A stretch of 10,416 bases of DNA. Origin: Chitinophaga pinensis (GTDB lineage Bacteria; Bacteroidota; Bacteroidia; Flavobacteriales_D; Crocinitomicaceae). The translations under genes were made by a program, and so were the position numbers. The notes beneath the pieces are model-generated. The model worked only from the letters and a program-made list of their open reading frames with translations, did no database searches and was not told the DNA's origin. Position 1 is the stretch's first letter, and each line of letters begins with the position of its first letter. This document shows, piece by piece, positions 1 through 5,917 of this stretch. The stretch spans positions 1 through 10,416 of the forward strand of contig CAMDGP010000055.1 of the NCBI GenBank assembly GCA_945897765.1, given 5' to 3'.

Positions 1-2894
1 CATCTTATTGGTAAACCTAAGTTTGCTGTATATTCTTGCCCACCAAACATACTTAAAGCGAACAAATTATAACTAAAATTTGAGTAAAGGTAATTTTTAT
101 TATCATCACCAACCGTGTATTGTTTTGAACAAGTCCAAAACCTTATGAAATGATAATTGCCAGCAGTTTCGAATGTTCCACCTGCATCTCTTCCTGGACA
201 AGGAAAAGCATTAAAACCAAATACATTGGTCCCATTATCATCTTTACCGCTAAAATCTTTCCATCCAGATATACTTCTTAGGGTGTAAGCAGCTATTTGT
301 TTACTCTTATCAGCATTAGATATCATTCGTTCATATGATCTTTGTATATCCGCATAATCAACTCCCAAATTTTTAGCGTTTTCAATTTTTTCTTTAAGTT
401 GAGTTACCTTAGGTTGAGCATTGTTAACCAATTGAGCAAATTCAGCGATACTTGGAATACGCCAACCTATCGGTGCTAATCCTCTTGGATCATCTAACGC
501 GGCAACATTATATAACTTACCGAATTTCGCAGCAGTTGATGGGTCGTTGTTATAATAACACCATGCTGGATTGTCACTTCTCCATTCTGATACCGTTTTT
601 GCTTCAGGAATCAAATCGCCATTACGAAAATGATCAACAGTTAGATTTTCGGCCATCCAAACTTGATTACCGATTTCTACCTCTTTGCATATAAATGGCT
701 TTTGAAATACACCATTTACAAATTTCCCGCTTAAAACTTTCCCGTCAGTCTGCTTAAATTCACCTTGCCCATTTGGTAAATCATTTGTCCATTGACCACT
801 GTATGAAGTTCCATTTTTATAAGACATTTCACCATATCCAGATTTCACATCGTTTTTGAAATCGCCCGAATATGTATCTCCATTCAAGTAATTAAAATCA
901 CCTGATCCTTCCTTAATACCATTAGCAAAATCACCTTCATAAGCACCAATATTTGGGTAAACCATTTTTCCTTTACCTCTAATTACCCAATATGTCGCAT
1001 CTCCTTCTTTTAGACTAGTCCATTCTCCTTCATAAATGATACCATTTTCGAAATTTACTTTCCCATTATTAATTGGCATCATTCCTACCCATTCTCCTTC
1101 CCAAATACTTTTATTTCCTGCTATTCGTTTTGCTTTTCCTGAAAATTCCCCTTTTTCATTCCAAATGCCAGATTCATAGCTGCCATTGGGGTATTTTAAA
1201 ATACCTTTAACATATTTATCATCTTTCCATTCGCCCTCGAATATAGAACCAGTTTTATATACCCATTTTCCATTTCCTGAAAATTTACCTTCGTTGAAAG
1301 TTCCAGTTAATTCAGTATTTTCCTCGCTATGCAATGTTCCATTACCTTGCGGGAGATTCTGAATAAATTCACAATTATATGTTTTACCATTACTAAACTC
1401 AATTTCACTTTTACCTGAAAACTGATTATTTATCCAATTTCCAATTATTTCTTTATCATTTGTTTTTAAATCATTATTATAAATTAGTTTCCCGGTACCT
1501 TTTATAATGTCATTTTCCCAATAACCATCATAATACTTTGCTAAAATAAAATTGTCATTAAAAAAACAGATCTTATTATTTACTTTACTAAATTCTAATT
1601 TTCCTTTCCCATTTCTCATGTTGTTTTTGAAATCACCATTATAAGTAAATCCATTTCTATACATAAATGATCCATTTCCTTCAATGACATTATTTACAAA
1701 AGTGCCACTATAGCTAGCTCCTTCACCAAAAGTAGAATAAATGTCACCCCAAGTTAGGGTTCCTAACCCGTTTAACTTCCCATTTAAAAAATTTCCATGA
1801 TAACTAATTTCTTCGCCTATCCAATCAAAATTCAACTTCAATATCCCGTATTCGGAAAAATCACCTAAGTTCCAAGTTCCATCATAGGAAAAATAGCGAT
1901 TATTATTTGATTTGAATTGACCTTTTCCATGTGGTAAGAATACCTTACCGTTTTCAGTTTTAACCTTAGTTACTAGACCATTATAAATGCCTTCAACCCA
2001 ATATTTATCATTGATATAAAATGCAATAGGTAAGTTTTCAACCTCCTTTGTTTTTATTTCTTCATCATTTGTTTTAAGATCATTCGCATTTACCAATACT
2101 TCTTGCCCTTTATCATCAATTGTAGCAATTTTAAAAGTGAGATTAAATTCCTTAGGTTGGGCAATTGTGCTAATAGGATTATTTAAACTGCTATAAATTT
2201 TGAATATTTCATCTTGAGATAGCGCCCTATTCCAAACACCAAAATCGTCTATTGATCCTTTAAAAAAATTCTTGTCAAATTTATGTCTGCCTCCAATTTT
2301 AAAATCTTCACCTCCAGGACAATTATCTATTTCGATTATATTTGTTTTTATACTTTTAACCAATTTACCATTTACATAATAACACAGATTTTCTCCGTCA
2401 AACGAACCAGTTATCATGTACCATGTGTTTGGAATAAAATTATTTGAATTCTTTTCAGTTAATAACCATCCACCACCTGAATATGAAAGGCAATTACTTT
2501 TTTGTTTGATCCCAAAAAAAGCTAAATCTAATTCAAAAACTTCAAAGCCTCCTTTATAAAATAATGGATTTGCTACAGCACTTATGTTTTCAGGTTTAAC
2601 CATTATATTGATTGTTATTTGCTTTGGTCTTAAACGATCATTATCTTTAATAGACAAAAAAGATGAACCATTTAAGTAGCATGCACTTTCTCTATTTTCA
2701 AATTTATCTTGGACAAATACAACACCATTTGATGAAGTAATATTTCCTTTTCCACTAATATCATTAAATGATTTATCAAACGACCAATAACCCACCAATC
2801 CACTTAACGGAACATAACTTGGCACTTGTGCTATTACTCTTGTACTTGTAATAAATCCAAGTGCTAGGATTGCTAGAATGTGCTTTATTTTCAT
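1..2894 (-). CDS. Secreted LamG-MORN-FISUMP modular surface protein (3' end outside window)
   Basis: The frame stays open from ATG at 2894-2892 to the window edge: 964 whole codons, no stop reached. Residues 1-23 form a Sec signal peptide (MKIKHILAILALGFITS, cleavage near VIAQ). Residues about 30-235 look like a LamG/concanavalin-type jelly roll, with GYWSFD near the start and FKGSIDDFGVWNRALS near the end. After a linker, about 14-16 MORN-type repeats fill residues about 295-730, with units such as YEGDFANGIKEGSGDFNY and YSGDFKNDVKSGYGEMSY. The C-terminal part, from about residue 733, is a Fibrobacter succinogenes major paralogous domain (FISUMP): IGNQVWMAENL, then KFGKLYNVAALDD, then GLAPIGWRIPS. 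The last readable residues, GLPIR, resemble the end of that domain, so little is probably missing. It is likely exported and cell-surface; binding partners are unknown. Its start region resembles that of the gene at 3699, apparently through duplication. The domain calls are strong; the function is inference. Confidence -1.
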   Translation of the reverse strand, partial: MKIKHILAILALGFITSTRVIAQVPSYVPLSGLVGYWSFDKSFNDISGKGNITSSNGVVFVQDKFENRESACYLNGSSFLSIKDNDRLRPKQITINIMVKPENISAVANPLFYKGGFEVFELDLAFFGIKQKSNCLSYSGGGWLLTEKNSNNFIPNTWYMITGSFDGENLCYYVNGKLVKSIKTNIIEIDNCPGGEDFKIGGRHKFDKNFFKGSIDDFGVWNRALSQDEIFKIYSSLNNPISTIAQPKEFNLTFKIATIDDKGQEVLVNANDLKTNDEEIKTKEVENLPIAFYINDKYWVEGIYNGLVTKVKTENGKVFLPHGKGQFKSNNNRYFSYDGTWNLGDFSEYGILKLNFDWIGEEISYHGNFLNGKLNGLGTLTWGDIYSTFGEGASYSGTFVNNVIEGNGSFMYRNGFTYNGDFKNNMRNGKGKLEFSKVNNKICFFNDNFILAKYYDGYWENDIIKGTGKLIYNNDLKTNDKEIIGNWINNQFSGKSEIEFSNGKTYNCEFIQNLPQGNGTLHSEENTELTGTFNEGKFSGNGKWVYKTGSIFEGEWKDDKYVKGILKYPNGSYESGIWNEKGEFSGKAKRIAGNKSIWEGEWVGMMPINNGKVNFENGIIYEGEWTSLKEGDATYWVIRGKGKMVYPNIGAYEGDFANGIKEGSGDFNYLNGDTYSGDFKNDVKSGYGEMSYKNGTSYSGQWTNDLPNGQGEFKQTDGKVLSGKFVNGVFQKPFICKEVEIGNQVWMAENLTVDHFRNGDLIPEAKTVSEWRSDNPAWCYYNNDPSTAAKFGKLYNVAALDDPRGLAPIGWRIPSIAEFAQLVNNAQPKVTQLKEKIENAKNLGVDYADIQRSYERMISNADKSKQIAAYTLRSISGWKDFSGKDDNGTNVFGFNAFPCPGRDAGGTFETAGNYHFIRFWTCSKQYTVGDDNKNYLYSNFSYNLFALSMFGGQEYTANLGLPIR
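1445..1475. repeat. Internal 31-bp repeat, copy 1 (pairs with 2054-2084)
   Basis: This segment inside the MORN region matches 2054-2084 at 28 of 31 bases without gaps. Both are read in the same frame and encode NDLKTNDxEI. This is direct sequence observation; the cause (short duplication or conversion within the gene) is inference. Confidence -1.
2054..2084. repeat. Internal 31-bp repeat, copy 2 (pairs with 1445-1475)
   Basis: This copy lies in the linker between the LamG-like domain and the MORN region and encodes NDLKTNDEEI. It differs from the partner copy at three positions. The partner sits inside a MORN unit, so the repeat does not follow module boundaries. Confidence -1.
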
Positions 2895-2904
2895 GATTTT
2901 TAAT

Positions 2905-3033
2905 TTAAAATTTACGAATTTATCTTACTTTAAATGAGCTTGTTTTAGGCCCTATAGTTTCATTTTCAACAGCAAAATACTTGTACCATGCTAACATATT
3001 GATAAATTGAAAAGATCTAACTATATATTTTTG
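2905..3033 (-). pseudogene. Decayed C-terminal fragment of a DUF1566 gene
   Basis: Read on the minus strand, this stretch gives NMLAWYKYFAVENETIG and then FKVR, a stop, and IRKF. The intact gene ending at 3711 has NMSAWYRYFAVDYETTG and FRVRAIRKF. By hand alignment the two DNA segments match without gaps over about 112 bases with about 18 mismatches. The TAA at 2922-2920 replaces an Ala codon, the 5' part of the gene is absent, and another in-frame stop lies just upstream. The match continues past the gene end through the short spacer into the ATG of the following gene. It is a truncated, non-coding paralogue remnant. It could have arisen by tandem duplication or by recombination between paralogues. 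Confidence -1.
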
Positions 3034-3054
3034 GATTAAGTACTATTTAACGTC

Positions 3055-3699
3055 TTAATTCTCCTCTTCTACTTCTCCCCATCTTTCTTGACCTTGTTGG
3101 AATCCCTCATCCATTTCATTAAAATAGTCGTTTGCCTTTTTAATATCCTTTTGGGTCAGTTTCATAATATTATTGTTAATTGAGAATTTAATTTTGAATT
3201 TTCTTTCGGCAACGAAAGGGTGTATTACATTGTAGTTAGCTTCGAAATTGCCATTGCTAATTTTTAACACTTCAATATTTGAAACTTCAGATGATAAAAT
3301 TGATTTATTGTTTTTATCAAATGTGAGACTTGTAATTTCGTCACTTTTAGAATCTCGATAAAAATAGACTGCCAGGTCAAATTCTGTACCATCTTCATGA
3401 AAGAAAGTTGTATAGAAAAAATCATCAAGTCCATCTCCATCATAATCACCTTTTGAAGATTTTACGGTTACCAAACTTCCGTATTTTGAAAACTTTTTCT
3501 TGTTTTCAGTGATGAATTTCTTTACCTCAGAAAGCGCTTGCTCTTCCGAAACACTTTTCTTTTCTTCAACCTTTTCTGGTTCTTTCTGAACAGTTTCATT
3601 TTTGACTTCTACTTTCTCTTTGTCAGAGTTACTAGAACATCCAAAAGATAATGCCATTAGAATACAAAGTATTAACGGAGTTAGAATTGTTTTTTTCAT
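3055..3699 (-). CDS. Small acidic lipoprotein with a DxDxDG calcium-type loop
   Basis: This 214-residue protein begins with a lipoprotein signal (MKKTILTPLILCILMALSFG, acylated Cys21). A Lys/Glu-rich low-complexity tether covers residues about 26-60. The C-terminal domain (about 60-205) contains GDYDGDGLDDFFYTTF, in which D85, D87, D89 and D93 fit the EF-hand/FG-GAP-type loop DxDxDGxxD, so it may bind one calcium ion. The extreme C-terminus is very acidic (GEVEEEN). I do not recognise the family. The ATG lies 11 bp after the stop of the upstream DUF1566 lipoprotein, so the two are probably one transcript. The protein is probably attached to the outer membrane, but which face is unknown. Confidence -1.
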   Translation of the reverse strand: MKKTILTPLILCILMALSFGCSSNSDKEKVEVKNETVQKEPEKVEEKKSVSEEQALSEVKKFITENKKKFSKYGSLVTVKSSKGDYDGDGLDDFFYTTFFHEDGTEFDLAVYFYRDSKSDEITSLTFDKNNKSILSSEVSNIEVLKISNGNFEANYNVIHPFVAERKFKIKFSINNNIMKLTQKDIKKANDYFNEMDEGFQQGQERWGEVEEEN

Positions 3700-3710
3700 G
3701 ATTTTTTAAT

Positions 3711-4553
3711 TTAAAATTTACGAATTGCTCTTACTCTAAATGAACCAGTTTTAGATCCTGTAGTTTCATAATCGACAGCAAAATATCTGTACCATGCTGA
3801 CATATTGTTAAATTGAGAAGAACTCCAATAAAAATTATCTCCTGCTGTAATTGAAAAATTTCCCAATCCATTTAAGTGTAGATTTTGATACATTAACTTC
3901 AATTCTTTTCTTGATGGCAAATACCAATCTGAATATCCATTCAAAGATAGATTAGAACATATTTTAGCCGCTATATTTACTTCACTACAAGTGTTTTCGA
4001 TGGCAAAAGTATTAGTTGAACCCGCCCCGCTGATATCTGACGTTTGAACATTTACTCCTTGACACCCCCAAGTAGTTCCTAAACTTTGGTCTGAATTAGA
4101 ACACAACAAGCCATGGATCTCTCCTTCAACAAAACCCTCATCTCCAGATTGTAAATACGAAAAAAATGTTCCTCCTTTGTAAATCTGTCCAATATTTGCT
4201 AAAACAGTAACTTTTCTCTTTAATTCAACAGTTAAATTTTCATTTGCTGCTGTATAAGTTACATAATAATAACCTATTTCCGATGTATTAACAGGATTGT
4301 CAATTGTGACATCTAATACTGAACCGTCTTTATTTGTAGCGATTGCTCCTAAATCAGTATATGCGCTATACAGAGTTATAATTGTGTCTGCAGTACCATT
4401 TATTTTTAATTCAGGTCCATACAAGCATGATCCATTTTCTTTGTTTGCTTTAGAATTAAAATTAAGCGCAGAAGAATCTGTACATCCTTCTTTCTTACAA
4501 GAATTTAATGTTAGGAAAATAAATAGAAAAAAAAATAGTTTTTTGTGTGTCAT
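3711..4553 (-). CDS. Lipoprotein with DUF5011-like Ig domain and DUF1566 C-terminal domain
   Basis: This 280-residue protein starts with a lipoprotein signal ending in LNSC, with acylated Cys19. Residues about 24-45 carry the Bacteroidota CTDxxALNFxxxA...NGSCLY motif. Residues about 48-115 resemble a DUF5011-type bacterial Ig-like domain (INGTADTIITLYSAYTDLGA ... GYYYVTYTA). Residues about 123-280 match the DUF1566/Lcl C-terminal family: GQIYKGGTFFSYL, WGCQG, AAKICSNLSLNGYSDWYLPS, YWSSSQ and FRVRAIRKF at the end. It is predicted to be a surface-exposed envelope protein, perhaps with a ligand-binding C-type-lectin-like end; that role is inference. It is the first gene of the minus-strand cluster. 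No convincing promoter was seen directly upstream. Its 3' end is duplicated at 2905-3033. Confidence -1.
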   Translation of the reverse strand: MTHKKLFFFLFIFLTLNSCKKEGCTDSSALNFNSKANKENGSCLYGPELKINGTADTIITLYSAYTDLGAIATNKDGSVLDVTIDNPVNTSEIGYYYVTYTAANENLTVELKRKVTVLANIGQIYKGGTFFSYLQSGDEGFVEGEIHGLLCSNSDQSLGTTWGCQGVNVQTSDISGAGSTNTFAIENTCSEVNIAAKICSNLSLNGYSDWYLPSRKELKLMYQNLHLNGLGNFSITAGDNFYWSSSQFNNMSAWYRYFAVDYETTGSKTGSFRVRAIRKF

Positions 4554-4573
4554 AATTCAATAATTAACAAGTT

Positions 4574-4592
4574 CCCTACTCTCTAGCTTTTC
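4574..4592. repeat. Short intergenic direct repeat, copy 1, with hairpin
   Basis: CCCTACTCTCTAGCTTTTC matches 4860-4878 at 16 of 19 positions. A few bases further on comes a small hairpin, TTACTG...CAGTAA, with an 8-base loop. It lies in the 515-bp divergent intergenic region 4554-5068, which contains no credible gene. Its role is unknown; a dispersed small repeat or transcript-end structure is possible. Confidence -1.
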
Positions 4593-4859
4593 GGGTTTCG
4601 CTTTTACTGAAAATCAGCAGTAAGTATCTTTTTGTTTTGTAAAAATATGTTAAATAACTACAACTATCTTACAGTTTGAAAATTATTTTGCTTGTCATTT
4701 AAAATTTAGGTTTCTAGCTTGTTTGAATTGTTAGCTGTTGCTGCTTTTGTCAAAAATCAAAAGGTAAAGAAATTCGTTTTTTAGATACCACTACCATTTG
4801 AATCTGTTTTGTTTTAAATCTAAATTTTTATTTAGGCATTTTTTTACATTAATAATTCT

Positions 4860-4878
4860 CCCGACCCTCCAGCTTTTC
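4860..4878. repeat. Short intergenic direct repeat, copy 2, with hairpin
   Basis: CCCGACCCTCCAGCTTTTC is the second copy, 286 bp from the first in the same orientation. It is again followed by a small inverted repeat, CTACT...AGTAG. The shared layout (pyrimidine-rich block, AGCTTTTC, then hairpin) suggests related elements rather than chance, although the hairpin sequences themselves differ. Confidence -1.
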
Positions 4879-4974
4879 ATGATCTACTCATATTGAATAG
4901 TAGTAATTCTTTCAATTTCAGTTGGTAAAATTAATGGCAACCCAAAAGAGTAAGCATAGTTTTATTATTCTTAT

Positions 4975-5019
4975 CGTTCAAAATACTCAAATAGTTCAGA
5001 TTGTTCATTTCGTTCAAAA
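4975..5019. promoter_or_regulatory. Five phased 9-bp repeats (core GTTCA), candidate operator
   Basis: Five contiguous 9-bp units with consensus NGTTCAAAT fill this stretch. GTTCA occurs at 4976, 4994, 5003 and 5012, and the unit at 4984-4992 carries CTCA in the same register. A weaker sixth unit (TATTCTTAT) may precede them at 4966. The array ends 24 bp before the -7 box at 5044, where an activator or autorepressor would bind. Which protein binds it, if any, is unknown; the regulator encoded at 5069 is one candidate. Confidence -1.
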
Positions 5020-5043
5020 CCGAAAAACAGGGAAAACAAAATA

Positions 5044-5051
5044 TATCTTTG
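5044..5051 (+). promoter_or_regulatory. Bacteroidota -7 promoter box for the HTH-like regulator
   Basis: TATCTTTG is a perfect match to the Bacteroidota -7 consensus TAnnTTTG. Transcription would begin near 5057, leaving a leader of only about 12 bases before the ATG at 5069. I see no clear -33 element at the usual distance, which fits a promoter that needs an activator. Confidence -1.
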
Positions 5052-5068
5052 TTACGAAAACAAAATGA

Positions 5069-5629
5069 ATGTTATCTAAAATTATTCGCGAACGTGTAGA
5101 AAATAAATTTGGCCAGGAGATTCGCTATTCGAAAGATTGTGAGGTGCTTGCCAATGAAATATCAAATACCACCTCTAAAAAAATAAGTGTATCAACTGTA
5201 AAACGGCTTTTCGGATTCGCCAAAGGTATTGAAGAACCACGCCTTTATACGATGGATGCACTTGCTGTTTATTTGGGTTACAAAAATTACGATGAGCTTT
5301 TGTTAGAATTCAAATCAGCCAATAGTTCGGAATTTGAAATAGTTGATGAAATTCGTGTGGATGAATTGAATTTGAATGTTGAATTGGCATTGCATTACGA
5401 ACCAAATCGCCGACTGAAACTTCGTTATTTGGGAGATTCTAGATTTGAATTGCTTGAGGTAGGGAATTCAAAACTGATGGAAAAAGACATAGTTGTTGTT
5501 AGCCATATTGTTCGAGATTACCCCTTGTTTTTGGCAAATGTAATTCGTCAGGAGAAAAATCTTGGGTCATATATTGCTGCAAAAATTTCCGGTGTCACAT
5601 CAATGAGAATTCTTCCAAATGAAGGTTAG
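5069..5629 (+). CDS. Bacteroidota-type HTH-like regulator
   Basis: This is a 186-residue soluble protein with no signal peptide or membrane segment. The N-terminal part (about 1-82) has the pattern CEVLANEIS...ISVSTVKRLFGF...RLYTMDALAVYLGYKNYDELL, which I recognise as a conserved Bacteroidota helical region resembling a helix-turn-helix. The C-terminal part (about 95-180) is beta-rich: ALHYEPNRRLKLRYLGDSRF, NSKLMEKDIVVV and a GSYIAAKISG end. It is probably a DNA-binding or regulatory protein; the target is unknown. Translation starts at the second of two overlapping ATGs. The first, at 5065, runs out of frame and stops after four codons. A phased 9-bp repeat array lies just upstream and could be its own operator. 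It is followed 285 bp downstream by a kinase gene on the same strand. Confidence -1.
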   Translation: MLSKIIRERVENKFGQEIRYSKDCEVLANEISNTTSKKISVSTVKRLFGFAKGIEEPRLYTMDALAVYLGYKNYDELLLEFKSANSSEFEIVDEIRVDELNLNVELALHYEPNRRLKLRYLGDSRFELLEVGNSKLMEKDIVVVSHIVRDYPLFLANVIRQEKNLGSYIAAKISGVTSMRILPNEG

Positions 5630-5676
5630 TTTTTATCTTCGTTTTTGCCCAAGTGATTTTTGATAAGGACAAAACA

Positions 5677-5757
5677 TCATCCCTTCGGTTTTCCTTCAAA
5701 GTGTGAAGTAAGTTTCTCCCCTGGTGGGGAGATTAAGAGGGGTGAATCGATAATTTT
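5677..5757. repeat. REP-like intergenic module A with two hairpins
   Basis: The module begins TCATCCCTTCGGTTTTCCTT and is related to the start of module B at 5795. It contains hairpin CTTCA/TGAAG (5694-5698 and 5704-5708) and a perfect 7-bp hairpin TCTCCCC/GGGGAGA (5715-5721 and 5726-5732, loop TGGT), followed by a purine-rich AAGAGGGGTG stretch. It is clearly more GC-rich than its surroundings. It looks like a dispersed Bacteroidota intergenic repeat. There is no T-run after the stems, so it does not look like a simple terminator. Confidence -1.
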
Positions 5758-5794
5758 GGTAAAATATTTCAGCTAAATGAGTTTATTTATTTTG

Positions 5795-5835
5795 TCATCC
5801 CCCTCGGTAACCCTTCTTCGCCGCGGCGAAGGGGG
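5795..5835. repeat. REP-like intergenic module B with GC palindrome
   Basis: The module begins TCATCCCCCTCGGTAACCC, a gapped match to the start of module A. It then contains the perfect 14-bp palindrome TTCGCCGCGGCGAA (5817-5830), flanked by CCC and GGGGG that can lengthen the stem with a bulge. It sits between the regulator and the kinase gene. The base composition differs sharply from the AT-rich surroundings, which suggests a mobile or dispersed repeat. Function is unknown. Confidence -1.
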
Positions 5836-5909
5836 AAGTCAACTTTGGAATTATTCCTGCGATTGAGTGGTTTCTTTCAAATAACAATATGATTCAAAAA
5901 CAAAATTTT

Positions 5910-5917
5910 TACTTTTG
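5910..5917 (+). promoter_or_regulatory. -7 promoter box overlapping the apparent kinase start
   Basis: TACTTTTG matches TAnnTTTG exactly, and its last three bases are the TTG that begins the longest kinase frame. If used, transcription starts near 5922-5924. Translation would then begin leaderless near GTG 5921, or further in, for example at TTG 5966. No good -33 box was seen. Confidence -1.

Noticed and set aside
452..694. Plus-strand open frame of 80 codons
   Set aside because: It lies antisense to the FISUMP-encoding part of the large minus-strand gene, has no recognisable motif, and the opposite frame is clearly coding.
3264..3449. Second minus-strand open frame inside the small lipoprotein gene
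   Set aside because: It is an out-of-frame reading of the coding region that carries the lipobox and the DxDxDG loop. No start signal or homology supports it.
4297..4563. Plus-strand open frame of 88 codons
   Set aside because: It is antisense to the lipoprotein signal and Ig-like region of the gene at 4553-3711, which is supported by domain matches.
4975..5019. CRISPR-like array
   Set aside because: The units are 9 bp and contiguous with no spacers, far from CRISPR dimensions, and no cas gene is present.
4960..5079. Possible short coding region through the 9-bp array (Ser at every third residue)
   Set aside because: A 9-bp period keeps one frame and puts TCA in step, but the frame has no start codon before 5065. 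The period is better explained as a DNA-level repeat.
5715..5732. Rho-independent terminator after the regulator gene
   Set aside because: The stem is perfect, but it is followed by ATTAAGAGGGG rather than a T-run and is part of a longer repeat-like module.
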